DNA of 64,000 nt from Chloroflexus islandicus (GCF_001650695.1 NZ_LWQS01000049.1:67777-131776); one strand, 5' to 3'. Shown: positions 23,380 through 32,499, counted from the first letter of the stretch. Numbers and translations: made by a program. Notes: generated from the letters alone by a model not told the origin.

Positions 23380-24084
23380 TTATTCATCCTTCGCCGAAGA
23401 GAGGCCTTCGAGCAAGCCAGCCACCGGACTGCCGGTTTCTAACCGGGTTGCGATTTCGATCAACATACTGGCCAGCGCCTTGCGATCGGTCTTCTGATTA
23501 TCGAGCCGGTCGGCGATGCGGCGCAGCTCGGTGCGCAGCGTGTCTTCGGCGCTGCGCAATTCGCGGCGCAGGGTTTGGGTGCGCTGCTCAAGCAGATCGC
23601 GGGTCTCAGCGAGGTTCGCGCGGCCCGAACGAATCTCAAGGTCGTGATGGCTCTGTACCCGCCGCAGCTCGCTTACCCCGTCTCCCAACCCGTTCAACGC
23701 CGCTTCGTGCTGGCGCACCTGCGCCGAAACCTGCTGCAAGATCGACTCGCGCGCCCGCGCCCGCTCGACCTCGCGCCGCAGTTCGTCATTCAGCCGGCGC
23801 GTCTCGACATCAAGCGCATCAAACCGGCGCAGCATCGCCTTCTCAACCTCGCTCAGCCGGTCTTGCAGTTGGCGCACATCGTCGTTGAGGTGTTCGATTT
23901 GGCGGCGCAGGTCGCTAAATGCGCGCGCGTATTCCTCCATCTGCGGCCCGAAGATGATATCGCGCAACCGATCGACTTCGGCTTGGCGCGGTTGGCGCGC
24001 GCCCGAACCTAAGATAATCTGCCGCACCCGTTCTAGCTCTTCGGCCTCTTCGGGTGTGTTGATCCCATTTGCTTCATTCATCAT
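23380..24084 (-). CDS. Coiled-coil protein of the GTPase operon
   Basis: 234 aa, hydrophilic and rich in Glu, Arg and Leu. Heptads run from about residue 55 to 210 (FSDLRRQIEHLNDDVRQLQD..., LRRELRSAEDTLRTELRRIADRL). The region RLRDIIFGPQMEEYARAFSDL before the coil is a recurring signature of proteins encoded beside Rab-like GTPases in this group of bacteria. Its start overlaps the GTPase stop by four bases (ATGA), showing translational coupling. It probably acts as an effector or scaffold connecting the GTPase with the membrane protein encoded downstream. This role is inferred. Confidence 0.75.
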   Translation of the reverse strand: MMNEANGINTPEEAEELERVRQIILGSGARQPRQAEVDRLRDIIFGPQMEEYARAFSDLRRQIEHLNDDVRQLQDRLSEVEKAMLRRFDALDVETRRLNDELRREVERARARESILQQVSAQVRQHEAALNGLGDGVSELRRVQSHHDLEIRSGRANLAETRDLLEQRTQTLRRELRSAEDTLRTELRRIADRLDNQKTDRKALASMLIEIATRLETGSPVAGLLEGLSSAKDE

Positions 24085-24644
24085 ATCCGCCCCTTTTGTT
24101 GTTTAATCCGGCGCCCCAAGATCTGGAACGCCTCATAGACTCCCTCGCCGGTTCGCGCACTGGTGCAGAGCCAGTCAGCCGAGAGCGTTGCTGCTACTGC
24201 GGCAATCTCTTCGTCAGCAATGCGCCGTTGTGTGGTTAAATCGGCTTTGTTTGCTGCGATGACTAATGGGGTTTCGGGACTGGCGCGGTGAAATGTAGTG
24301 GCATATTCACTCAATACTGGTAATGTGTCAGGGCGGGTCAAATCACAGACGAGCAGCGCTCCGGCTGAGCCGCGATAATAGTTCTGCACGATTTGATCGA
24401 ACCGCTCGCCGCCAGTGGTGTCCCAGATCAACAGGTTCACTTCGGTCTGTTCGAGGTTCATCGTATGGCGGCTGATCTTGACGCCGAGCGTGCTGAGGTA
24501 CCGTTCATCGAAGACGCCTTCGACGAAGCGGCGGATGAGGCTAGTTTTGCCGACAGAAAATTCTCCCAGCAAACAGATTTTCGCGACAAGTCGATTCACG
24601 GCGCCTACTATTGGTGAAGACGGTTCCAATATATTTCCATCCAT
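24081..24644 (-). CDS. Rab/Ras-like small GTPase with a catalytic-Gln substitution
   Basis: 187 aa. G1 is GEFSVGKTSL (27-36), the switch I Thr is T52 in RYLSTLGVK, G3 is WDTTGGERF (D75-E80), G4 is NKAD (132-135) and G5 is TSA (161-163). In Ras/Rab proteins G3 reads DTAGQE; here it reads DTTGGE, so the catalytic Gln (Ras Q61) is Gly79. Intrinsic hydrolysis should be low and depend on a GAP supplying the residue. There is no C-terminal cysteine for lipidation. It heads a coupled three-gene operon. Bacterial relatives (MglA, GvpN-unrelated Rab-like proteins) control polarity or motility; gliding of filamentous Chloroflexota would be a fitting but unproved process. Confidence 0.93.
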   Translation of the reverse strand: MDGNILEPSSPIVGAVNRLVAKICLLGEFSVGKTSLIRRFVEGVFDERYLSTLGVKISRHTMNLEQTEVNLLIWDTTGGERFDQIVQNYYRGSAGALLVCDLTRPDTLPVLSEYATTFHRASPETPLVIAANKADLTTQRRIADEEIAAVAATLSADWLCTSARTGEGVYEAFQILGRRIKQQKGRI

Positions 24645-24988
24645 GGATCTTGCCTGTAGTATAACACGACTCTCTTACCGTATTGTAGCAATGGTGCGCG
24701 CGGCCCCTTCATTTCGGATGACGTAGTTTTGATAGCGAGGGCAATATCTCTCTGTGATTTGAACGTAGGATTGTTTGTGGATTCGTGGCTTGACTTAGCG
24801 TGTATTTTGTTAAAGAAAGTTAAAAGTGGTTGCATTGCCGAGAAAGTCGCTGTATTGTATTGTAAATAAGAACGGTTATTAATGCAAGTCTGCTAAATAA
24901 ATTGAAAATAGGTTTGGTGTCTTAGATGAGAATCGTGTAGTGTATCGCAAACCATGCCTTGGCAATATGTTCTGCCAGTCGTCGTAGA
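24645..24988. other. AT-rich intergenic region
   Basis: 344 bases between the GTPase start and the end of the uracil methyltransferase gene. It is clearly more AT-rich than the surroundings (e.g. AATAAATTGAAAATAGG near 24896) and holds no repeat of the dispersed families and no supported gene. It should contain the promoter of the GTPase operon on the minus strand. Confidence 0.5.
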
Positions 24989-26230
24989 TTATGCGCGCTG
25001 CAGCACAATGATCGTCTCGATATGCGGGGTTTGCGGAAAGAGATCAATCGGCTGCACCAGAATGAGATGATAACCGGCAGTCGCTAATGGGGCCAAATCG
25101 CGCCCGATTAGGCCGGGATGGCACGAAATGTAGACGATCCGTTCCGGGGCATGAGAAATGACCGCCTCGATCAACGCCGGATGGCACCCGCGCCGCGGCG
25201 GGTCGAGGATCGCGGCCTGAAATGGGCCGGGCAGGCGTCCTACCACCCGCTCGGCAGCGCCGGCAATATATTGCACATTTGTTATCTGATTAGCGGCGGC
25301 ACTCTGGCGACCATCCTCGACCGCAGGTTGGTACGCTTCTACTGCCACCACTTCGTCATACGCGGCGGCCAATGGCAAGGCAAAACTCCCCACGCCGCTG
25401 TAGGCGTCGAGCAAGCGCCCGCCGTGCGGCGCTAACGCCGCCCGCACCACCTCGACCATGCGCTCGGCTTGTGCGTGATTGACCTGAAAGAAGCTGCTGA
25501 GACTCAGCCGGAAGACCACCCCGCCTAATTCGTCATAGATTGCATCAGCCCCCACCAGTGGTTCGTCGCCGAGCGTGACCCCGGCTAACACCGGCGTAGC
25601 GGCCATCCACGCTGCGGCCAACCGGGCCAACGCAGTACGATCAGCGCCGGGGGCGGGATCAATCCGGGCGGCGGCGTAGCCATACGTTGCGCTGGCCCGC
25701 AAGTGTACCTCATTGATGAGGCCGGCAAAGGGCAGTTGGCGCAATCCGGCCAGCGCCGCGCGCAAGGCCGGCAATAAGAGCGGATCATCGGCCAGATCAA
25801 CCACCGTCTTGGCGCCGGCGGCGTGGTAGCCTAACGCTGCGCCATCGGCGTGCAGGCGGGCACTGTTGCGATAGCCCCACGGCTGCGGCGCTGCAATCGC
25901 TGGCTGGATCGGAACTGCAACGCCGGGCAGAAATTTATTGATCTGTTCGGCGACAATGGCCGCTTTATAGCGTACTTGGGCTGGATACGCAATGTGTTGC
26001 CATGGCACGTGATCGCCGGGGCTGATCAGCGGCGCCACCCGATCCGGTGCAGCGTGCAGCACCTCGCTCACCGTTGCGCGCAGAAAGCGCGGATGGCGCT
26101 CGCGCACCAGCGCGCGCACTCGCTCTCCCGGTAACGCTCCGCTTACAAACACCACTAGCTCGCCGAGCCGGCCAACGCCGTCGCCACCCTGCGCGATCCC
26201 GTCAATGTCGAGTTCGATAACCTCATCCAT
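24989..26230 (-). CDS. TrmA/RumA-family RNA uracil-C5 methyltransferase without Fe-S cysteines
   Basis: 413 aa. An N-terminal TRAM-like domain (ELDIDGIAQGGDGVGRL...GERVRALV) is followed by a short insert and a SAM domain with LLDAYSGVGSFALPLA, AAILDPPRRGCHP and the nucleophile/base region YISCHPGLIGRDL (the Cys attacks C6 of the target uracil). RumA/RlmD-type enzymes carry a [4Fe-4S] cluster with CxxxxxCGGCxxQH; here that stretch is ISPGDHVPWQHIAY, with the cysteines absent but the WQH kept. The target (23S rRNA U747/U1939-type or tRNA U54) cannot be told. The gene has no operon partner. Confidence 0.88.
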   Translation of the reverse strand: MDEVIELDIDGIAQGGDGVGRLGELVVFVSGALPGERVRALVRERHPRFLRATVSEVLHAAPDRVAPLISPGDHVPWQHIAYPAQVRYKAAIVAEQINKFLPGVAVPIQPAIAAPQPWGYRNSARLHADGAALGYHAAGAKTVVDLADDPLLLPALRAALAGLRQLPFAGLINEVHLRASATYGYAAARIDPAPGADRTALARLAAAWMAATPVLAGVTLGDEPLVGADAIYDELGGVVFRLSLSSFFQVNHAQAERMVEVVRAALAPHGGRLLDAYSGVGSFALPLAAAYDEVVAVEAYQPAVEDGRQSAAANQITNVQYIAGAAERVVGRLPGPFQAAILDPPRRGCHPALIEAVISHAPERIVYISCHPGLIGRDLAPLATAGYHLILVQPIDLFPQTPHIETIIVLQRA

Positions 26231-26295
26231 ACCTGCCCGCCGCGAATCCTGCCGGCCAGTTGCCGCAGCGCGCGGGTATTATAGCCGATGCGATG

Positions 26296-28500
26296 CTATT
26301 GGTGCAGGCTGGCTTTTACCGCTGCCTCGAGTTCAGCCAGACTCAGTCCGTACACCGCGTTGAGCATTTCCGGCACTATTTCGCTGCGGAAAGGGCCTAA
26401 TCCGCTATCCATCACTGAGAAGAGCGGCAGCGCTTGCCGCAGCCGTTCGGCTGGTACGCGGCTAAACGAGCGATAAAAGTCCCAGAATCGCTCGCTGCCG
26501 TAGGTGTCGATTAAATATTGGACGACTGCGGCGGAAAAGAGATATTCGGGGCCGGCCCTGCCGCCGATAAAGTCGAATTGGCCGAGTTGATCGGCAGCCG
26601 TGAGTTGCGCAAGGCTGATCTGATCGGGCTTGCCTTCGCTAATGAGGTATTGGCGCAGCTCAGGCCGGTATTGGCCGGCGAAGTGTATGGCGGCGCCTTC
26701 GATAAGCCAGACCGGCGTGAACGGCATCGTCTCGCGGGCGAGCGCCAGATGAACCATCTCGTGCTTGATGGTAGCTTTCCGGCCAAAGGGGTCATCAACC
26801 GCATCGCGTTCAGTGAAGCTGGCCCCGTTCAGATAGAAAGCCCAACCCTGCGTTTGCACTGTCTCATCTAGCAGAAGGTAGTTCCAGATGGCTAACCCCA
26901 GCGTGCGCGCGCCTTGCCCGGTTTGCTCACGAAAATCGTCCTGATCAACCATGACGTAGACGGCAAACCGTGAGTCGAGCCTGAGTCCGGCAGCTTGCAA
27001 TTCGGCGTAGACCTGCTCGCATTCGGCGGCAACGGTATTGGCGAGATCGGCAGCGGCTGGCCGGTAGAAGATCAGGAAATGTTCGCTCTCAGCAAACTGT
27101 GCGTCATCGAGCCACCAGAAGGGCGCCGGACGGTCAACTTCGTACCTGCTCACCACCCAGCGGCCATCTTGCCGGCTGAACCAGTAGGTGAGAGTATGCC
27201 GGAAGACGTTTTCCTCCGGCAACCCGCGCCAGCGGTATGAAATGTTGACCGTTACCTGCGACTGCTCGCCGCGTTCCCATTCCGATCCCACAAAAAAGGC
27301 ATTCGGCGCCAGCGCCAACCGGTAATCGGCCAGCGGCAGGTGCCGGCTCCGCTCGAAGATGGCTGTTTGCGCTGGTTGCACATCGCTCGCGAAGGTGCTC
27401 AGGTAGCCGGCCAGATCTCCCGCCATCACCGCCTGCGCCTGCCGGTTTAACAGCTTTTCCAGCATTTGCAGCGCCTGTTCCTCAACGGTTGGCGTTGCCC
27501 TTGGCGGCGCGCCACCGGTGGCCGAGGTGACGGCGGCGCTCGCCAAGCCGTGTTCGTTGAAGGTGAGCGTGGCCGTGGTATAGCGTGGAAAAAAGAAGCG
27601 GATCTGCTCGATCGGTTGCGGTCGCGCGAACGCGATTTCGCCGCGATAGCGTTGCCCCGGCATGAGACCGCCGGCAGGGGTGATACCGTCGCGCAATGAA
27701 TCACTTACGCGCAGTGGTTTGTAGACGACTCCCTCGGCGTCAAACAGCCGGCTATCGCTTCCGGTCAGATTACCGCTGATCCCTACTGGCCGCCGGCCAG
27801 TATTGGTGAACGCAACAGCAAACACGATCTCGTCACTGGTGACCGTAATCTGCTCGATCTGCAAGCGCAGCGGAACAAGCGTAGCGTGGCTGCTGTACAA
27901 CGCCACGTCGAGCGGGTATCCGCCATTGGGTACGGTGAGCTCCGGTGCAGGCGCCAACCGATCGAGTGTAAAGGTGATGGGATCAAATGCAGGTGTTTGC
28001 AGAATAAACGGCCCACCTGCCGTTGGAATCGGGAACGTTATGTCACCCACGTTCGCTTGCCCCGGCAAGTAGCCTTCCTTGAGATTAAACCGTTCAAGAT
28101 TGGCGCTTGCTGCAGAAGGACGATATTCATTACCGGCGCTGTCTAACAGGCGCAGGTCGTTGAAGCCTATATAACTGTTGAGATACCTCAGCTCAGAAGT
28201 TATATGTTGAATGCCAAAACGTAGTACGAGTGCGTTTTCGGTCAGGATTGCCTGATAGAGAACGGCCTCAAACGCAGTGAATTGTTGGCTGTGTGCGCGT
28301 TGATTGATGCGGTATGTGCCGGGTGTGGCTGCGAAGCTGTTGGTAATGGGGCGTTGGGATGATGTTTCTGTAGCGCTAGCGGGGGGTGATTGATCTGGCA
28401 GATTGGCTGTTTGATTGTGACTGGGCGGCGATGAAGCGGCGCATCCACTGATACACAGGAGTATGATGAGCCGAAAGATTGCGTGCGGTAACTGCGTCAT
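26296..28500 (-). CDS. Lipoprotein with C-terminal zinc-peptidase (MA clan, HEMVH) domain
   Basis: 734 aa from ATG 28500, AAGGAGA five bases upstream. A signal peptide (FRLIILLCISGC) ends in a lipobox, with Cys19 or 20 as the lipidation site, followed by a Ser/Pro/Thr-rich linker. Residues ~60-330 look like beta-sandwich modules (VTSDEIVFAVAFTNTGRRPVGISG). The C-terminal third contains IKHEMVHLALARE and WLIEGAAIHFAG, i.e. HExxH plus a downstream Glu, the gluzincin pattern of peptidase_MA-like (DUF1570-type) proteins. It is probably a membrane-attached surface metallopeptidase of unknown substrate. It is divergent from another lipoprotein gene 390 bp away. Confidence 0.82.
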   Translation of the reverse strand: MTQLPHAIFRLIILLCISGCAASSPPSHNQTANLPDQSPPASATETSSQRPITNSFAATPGTYRINQRAHSQQFTAFEAVLYQAILTENALVLRFGIQHITSELRYLNSYIGFNDLRLLDSAGNEYRPSAASANLERFNLKEGYLPGQANVGDITFPIPTAGGPFILQTPAFDPITFTLDRLAPAPELTVPNGGYPLDVALYSSHATLVPLRLQIEQITVTSDEIVFAVAFTNTGRRPVGISGNLTGSDSRLFDAEGVVYKPLRVSDSLRDGITPAGGLMPGQRYRGEIAFARPQPIEQIRFFFPRYTTATLTFNEHGLASAAVTSATGGAPPRATPTVEEQALQMLEKLLNRQAQAVMAGDLAGYLSTFASDVQPAQTAIFERSRHLPLADYRLALAPNAFFVGSEWERGEQSQVTVNISYRWRGLPEENVFRHTLTYWFSRQDGRWVVSRYEVDRPAPFWWLDDAQFAESEHFLIFYRPAAADLANTVAAECEQVYAELQAAGLRLDSRFAVYVMVDQDDFREQTGQGARTLGLAIWNYLLLDETVQTQGWAFYLNGASFTERDAVDDPFGRKATIKHEMVHLALARETMPFTPVWLIEGAAIHFAGQYRPELRQYLISEGKPDQISLAQLTAADQLGQFDFIGGRAGPEYLFSAAVVQYLIDTYGSERFWDFYRSFSRVPAERLRQALPLFSVMDSGLGPFRSEIVPEMLNAVYGLSLAELEAAVKASLHQ

Positions 28501-28889
28501 AGCGTCTCCTTGAGGTTTGCGAAAACGGTAGGGATGACGATGAGCAGAGCAGCCGGTCTGATCGAATGGGATGTTGGGCCAGCGAAGGAAGCGCAGGATT
28601 TGATGTTTCTACTGCTCAAACTATATCATTACTACAATATGTCAGCAAGGGGTAAATGGCGCGCATTGATGGGTGAGCCTAGCACCGAACGGGTAGCCGG
28701 CGTTGGGAGACTAAGGTGTTCTCACGCATGCGTGGTGCGACCAGCACCGGTGGAAACGCGCTGGCATCTCAAGCGATTCTGCTAAATTGCCCTTCAACAA
28801 GTGTGCTGACGGTCGAAGTGCCGCAGTATAATGCAGCCAGCACGCTGTTGTGCGCTTCATATCTCCGCTTTTTTATCGCAGGTGCTGCT
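28501..28889. other. Divergent promoter region between two lipoprotein genes
   Basis: 389 bases with no supported gene. Open frames here (e.g. 28510-28785) lack a ribosome site and protein character. The stretch TTTCTACTGCTCAAACTATATC around 28606 is AT-rich and may hold promoters for both sides. No dispersed repeat was seen. Confidence 0.45.
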
Positions 28890-30377
28890 ATGCACACACT
28901 ATCCTCCCGGCTCACGTCGTTCGCTCGCTTCGCAATGGGTTTGGTCTTGAGTGTGACAATCGCTGGATGCACCCAACCTGCTACCGGGTCGCCTACCCCA
29001 GCCGCCACCGCCGTTCAGCCATCGCCGCAGCGTCCGCCAACTGCTACTCCGGTCGCCGGCCTCGCGAATCCTGCTTCAACTTACTGTATCGAGCAGGGTG
29101 GCCAGCTTGAGATCCAATCTACCGAGGGCGGCCAGATTGGGGTGTGCCGGTTTAGCGATGGGACAGTATGCGAAGAGTGGGCCTTCTTCCGCGGCGAGTG
29201 CCGGCCCGGCGAGCGGTACGATCTGCCGCAGACCGCTCCGACCGAAGCCGCCGCCAATCCGTTGCGCGAGGTGTTTGCGGCGATGCGGGCATCATTGCCG
29301 GCGAACGCGTTCGCGCAGTTCGCGGCGCAGCCGTTGCGCACTACCGATGGTCGCCAACTCTGGATGGTGTATAGCAGCGGGATGCGCAATTTTGACCTGA
29401 CCCCGCCTGTGCCGCATGTGATCGCGCTCTTTGAGGAGGCTGGCGGAAGCTGGCGCGAACTTGACCGGGCAACGCTCGCCAATCCTGATGCCGAAATCGA
29501 TTATCTTGGCGATGTGCAGCAGGTCACGATCGTCCCCGGCGAGATATGGATTCAGATCGAGGGCGGGATGGGGGCGCATGGCGGCAGTTACTATCTGTAT
29601 CGGTTCACTGGGCAAATGCTACAGCTCGAGTTGGCCGCCTCTGCGCCGAGTCCCGGCGTGGGCCGGATCGAAGACTTGAACGGCGATGGCGTGAATGAAG
29701 TGGTGCTGAATCGTTCTGAACCGTACATCTTCTGTTATGCTTGCGGCGTCTACTATCCATTTTATCAGGTCTACACGTGGCAAAACGACAAGCTGGTAGC
29801 GCTAGCGATCAGCGAGCTCACTGCTGATCAGGCGGCGCCGTTCGCCGATCTCAACCAGCAAGCGGTCGCGTTTGCCCAAGCTGACCTGTGGTCAGATGCG
29901 TTGGCGGCAATTAACGCGGCAGTGGCGCAGGCCGGCGCTGCCGATCCGCCCACTGCAGCCGGCTCGCTGCGCTGGAATCAGCGCCTGATCCAGTTGATCC
30001 ACGATGCGCAGCGCGAAGCAGTAGCTGACAGCGCCTACCCGTTGATCAACCATGTCTTCTACGGCGATTATGCCGGTGCGGTTGATCTGATGCGTAACTA
30101 TGCCCCAAGCGATATTTTCAATCCTGCCTCGCCGTTGATCGCCGGTACGGTGGCTGATGGCTGGCAGTCGGAGCTGAGCACGTATCTGCGTAAAGAGACG
30201 GAACGGGCGCTGGCGGTATCGCCTGATTGGGCCGCGATCTATTTCATCCAAGCTTGGGGTAGGTTTTTGGCCGATCCGGCTGACCCGGCGATCGGTGATG
30301 ATCTGAAGCAGGCGGCGGCATTGGCTCCCGATGATAGGCTCTTTGCTGAAACTGCGGCGTGGTGGGCAGCGCGCTAA
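28890..30377 (+). CDS. Lipoprotein with DUF333 (hemolysin-like) domain
   Basis: About 495 aa from ATG 28890 (the open frame extends upstream without signal-peptide character). The signal peptide FARFAMGLVLSVTIAGC ends in a lipobox. A Thr/Pro linker precedes a DUF333 domain: ANPASTYCIEQGGQL...VCRFSDGTVCEEWAFFRGEC, with the four cysteines typical of this family (often called putative hemolysin). The remainder includes a calcium-binding-like stretch DLNGDGVNEVVLN (FG-GAP-like, ~residue 270) and a helical, tetratricopeptide-like C-terminus. A surface role is likely; the activity is unknown. Transcription runs into a strong hairpin and the 3' end of the opposing tRNA gene. Confidence 0.82.
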   Translation: MHTLSSRLTSFARFAMGLVLSVTIAGCTQPATGSPTPAATAVQPSPQRPPTATPVAGLANPASTYCIEQGGQLEIQSTEGGQIGVCRFSDGTVCEEWAFFRGECRPGERYDLPQTAPTEAAANPLREVFAAMRASLPANAFAQFAAQPLRTTDGRQLWMVYSSGMRNFDLTPPVPHVIALFEEAGGSWRELDRATLANPDAEIDYLGDVQQVTIVPGEIWIQIEGGMGAHGGSYYLYRFTGQMLQLELAASAPSPGVGRIEDLNGDGVNEVVLNRSEPYIFCYACGVYYPFYQVYTWQNDKLVALAISELTADQAAPFADLNQQAVAFAQADLWSDALAAINAAVAQAGAADPPTAAGSLRWNQRLIQLIHDAQREAVADSAYPLINHVFYGDYAGAVDLMRNYAPSDIFNPASPLIAGTVADGWQSELSTYLRKETERALAVSPDWAAIYFIQAWGRFLADPADPAIGDDLKQAAALAPDDRLFAETAAWWAAR

Positions 30378-30383
30378 AACGAA

Positions 30384-30409
30384 CACCACCGGCGCTTGCG
30401 CCGGTGGTG
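30384..30409. terminator. Hairpin terminator between DUF333 gene and tRNA-Lys
   Basis: A perfect 12-bp stem, CACCACCGGCGC (30384-30395) and GCGCCGGTGGTG (30398-30409), with a TT loop. It lies 7 bases after the lipoprotein stop and 3 bases from the tRNA 3' end on the other strand, so it could stop both transcripts. It has no T-tract. Confidence 0.65.
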
Positions 30410-30412
30410 GAA

Positions 30413-30488
30413 TGGTGGGCCCCGTGGGACTCGAACCCACAACCGATTGATTAAGAGTCAACTGCTCTGCCAATTGAGCTAGAGGCCC
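30413..30488 (-). tRNA. tRNA-Lys (anticodon CTT)
   Basis: 76 nt with the 3' CCA encoded. The acceptor arms GGGCCTC and GGGGCCC pair with one G-T; D arm GCTC-AATTGGCA-GAGC; anticodon stem GTTGA/TCAAT with loop CTCTTAA, giving CTT for codon AAG; T arm GTGGG-TTCGAGT-CCCAC. All stems close. A consensus-like promoter lies just upstream. Confidence 0.97.
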
Positions 30489-30494
30489 GCTGAG

Positions 30495-30523
30495 AATATA
30501 CAACAACCTGCCCAAATTGTCAA
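30495..30523 (-). promoter_or_regulatory. Promoter of tRNA-Lys
   Basis: On the minus strand TTGACA (30523-30518) and TATATT (30500-30495) are separated by exactly 17 bases. The -10 ends 6 bases before the first base of the tRNA, as expected for a housekeeping sigma promoter. Confidence 0.85.
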
Positions 30524-30524
30524 C

Positions 30525-30553
30525 TTGTCGTAACCGGCGAGGTTTTGTACAAT
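30525..30553 (+). promoter_or_regulatory. Candidate promoter of the VanW gene
   Basis: TTGTCG (30525-30530) and TACAAT (30548-30553) are 17 bases apart, 36 bases before ATG 30589, divergent from and next to the tRNA promoter. Confidence 0.6.
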
Positions 30554-30588
30554 GCGAGAGGTGTCCATGACAGGTTCGCTGCATCGCT

Positions 30589-32499
30589 ATGCCGAGTAAT
30601 CGCTACTATCAAGAATACGGCCCGATCTACCGCCGGCGGGCGGCGCAACGCGAGCCGCTCCCCGGCGATGAGCTGCCCCCCGATGAGCCGCGCCGGCCAC
30701 GGACGCGCCGGCCCCTGCGCCGGCGCCGCCGGCGTGCGCCGGTATGGGTGTGGCTAGCGTTCGTGTTGCTCTTGGTCGTAGCTGCGCCGGTGGGTGCTGT
30801 CTATGCGGTTGATCTGGTCTATCCCAATACGATCTTGCCCGGCGTTTCGCTCAACGGCGAGCCGATCAGCGGGCGCAGCCGCGCCGATCTGATCATCGAA
30901 CTGCGCCAACGTTATCGCGCCTTTGAACAGCAACCGGTCACGCTCACCTTCCGCGATCGGGTCTGGCAGCCAACCTTGCCGGAGCTGGGGGTGGCGTTCG
31001 ATGTTGAACGACTAGTAAACGACGCCTTCGCCTTGGGCCGTAGCGGCGACCCCTTGACCCGTGCCCGCGATCTGTGGCTGCTCTGGCGCGAGGGGATCGA
31101 TCTCAGGCCGCGGTTGGCGGTTGATCTCGGCCAAACGCAGCGGTACCTGCTCGGGATTGCGCCCCAGATCGAGCAACTCCCCGCTGACGCGGTGCTCAGT
31201 TTGGCTGATGCGCGCGTGATCGGCCAACCCAGCCAACCCGGTACGCAATTGTTAGTCGATGCCACGGCCAACGATGTGCTGCTGGCCGTGCAACAACTCC
31301 GCCCGCAGACGGTGCCGGTGCGCACCCGCCAGCTTGCGCCGCTGATCGACGATACCGATCTGGTAGTGGCCCAGCAGATGGCGGTGCAGTTGCTGCGCAG
31401 CCCGATCGAATTGGTCGTCGAGGATCAGCGGATCGTGTGGCCGCCTGAACGGTTGGCCGAGCTGTTGCAGGTGAAGCCGGTTGATGGCCAGCTCGTCATT
31501 CAACCCGATACCGAGCGGCTCGCTCGCGCTGTCGAGGGTCTAGCGCAGAGCATTGATACCGGCACTGCCGAACCGCGCCTGCGCTTCAGCGATGGCCGGG
31601 TACGGATCGTCGCCGAGGGCCAGCCGGGCCGGCGCTTGCGGCAAGCTGAGGCCGTCACCGCTATCGCCGAGCTGCTGATGCAACCCGACCCGATTACCCG
31701 CACCCTCGCGTTGCCGGTTGACCGGATCGAGCCGCAGATCACGGCTGCCAACCTCGATAGTCTCGGCATCGTCGAATTGGTGGCCGAAGGGCGCAGCAGC
31801 TTCGTTGGCTCAGCTCCCTACCGCATCACCAACATTCGCGCCGGCGCCGCGCGCATGAACGGCGTCCTCATCGCTCCCGGCGAAGAGTTTTCGTTCAACC
31901 GCCAGCTCGGCGAGGTCAACGCCGCCAATGGCTTCGTCGAGGGCTATGCCATCATCGGCAACCGCACCCAACTCGAATGGGGCGGCGGCGTCTGCCAAGT
32001 CAGCACCACCGTCTTCCGCGCCGCTTTCTGGGCCGGCTTGCCCATTACCGAACGGCATGCCCACTCGTTCTACATCAGTTGGTACGACCGGTTTGGCCTT
32101 GGCCCCAACGGTGACGGCCAAGGGCTAGACGCCGCCATCTTCACCGGCGTGCAAGACCTGAAGTTCGTCAACGACACCGGGCGCTGGCTATTGATGCAAA
32201 CCAGCATCGATGAGCAAGCGCAAGTGTTGGTGGTGCAACTGTACGGCACCCGCCCCAACCGCGACGTGCGCATCGAAGGGCCGATCATCGCCAACGAAGT
32301 ACGCGCGCCGAGCCAGCCGGTCTACGTTGATGATCCCACCTTGCCGCGCGGCACCCTGCGCCAAACCGACGTTGCCCGCAACGGGCGCGACATCTCGATC
32401 TACCGCATCATCACCGACGCCAACGGCCAAGAACGGCGCGAACTCTTCTTTACCCGCTTCCGGCCATGGCCGAACATCTTTGTCCGTGGGACGGGGTGA
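30589..32499 (+). CDS. VanW-family protein with peptidoglycan-binding-like N-terminal domains
   Basis: 636 aa. The first ~45 residues are cytosolic and very Arg-rich (RRPRTRRPLRRRRRR), followed by one membrane helix (VWVWLAFVLLLVVAAPVGAVYAV), so most of the protein is outside. Two PG-binding-4-type modules follow (LPGVSLNGEPISGRSRADLI...; VEDQRIVWPPERLAELLQ). The VanW domain at ~400-540 contains RITNIRAGAARMNGVLIAPGEEFSFN, GGGVCQVSTTVFRAAFWAGLPITERHAHS and YDRFGLGPNGDGQGLDAAIF. VanW domains appear in vancomycin-resistance clusters and in YoaR-like proteins of cell-wall metabolism; the biochemical role is unsettled. No van or other wall genes are adjacent. Confidence 0.93.
   Translation: MPSNRYYQEYGPIYRRRAAQREPLPGDELPPDEPRRPRTRRPLRRRRRRAPVWVWLAFVLLLVVAAPVGAVYAVDLVYPNTILPGVSLNGEPISGRSRADLIIELRQRYRAFEQQPVTLTFRDRVWQPTLPELGVAFDVERLVNDAFALGRSGDPLTRARDLWLLWREGIDLRPRLAVDLGQTQRYLLGIAPQIEQLPADAVLSLADARVIGQPSQPGTQLLVDATANDVLLAVQQLRPQTVPVRTRQLAPLIDDTDLVVAQQMAVQLLRSPIELVVEDQRIVWPPERLAELLQVKPVDGQLVIQPDTERLARAVEGLAQSIDTGTAEPRLRFSDGRVRIVAEGQPGRRLRQAEAVTAIAELLMQPDPITRTLALPVDRIEPQITAANLDSLGIVELVAEGRSSFVGSAPYRITNIRAGAARMNGVLIAPGEEFSFNRQLGEVNAANGFVEGYAIIGNRTQLEWGGGVCQVSTTVFRAAFWAGLPITERHAHSFYISWYDRFGLGPNGDGQGLDAAIFTGVQDLKFVNDTGRWLLMQTSIDEQAQVLVVQLYGTRPNRDVRIEGPIIANEVRAPSQPVYVDDPTLPRGTLRQTDVARNGRDISIYRIITDANGQERRELFFTRFRPWPNIFVRGTG

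Noticed and set aside
28510-28785. 91-codon frame between the divergent lipoprotein genes
   Set aside because: No ribosome site; ends inside sequence expected to be promoter region.
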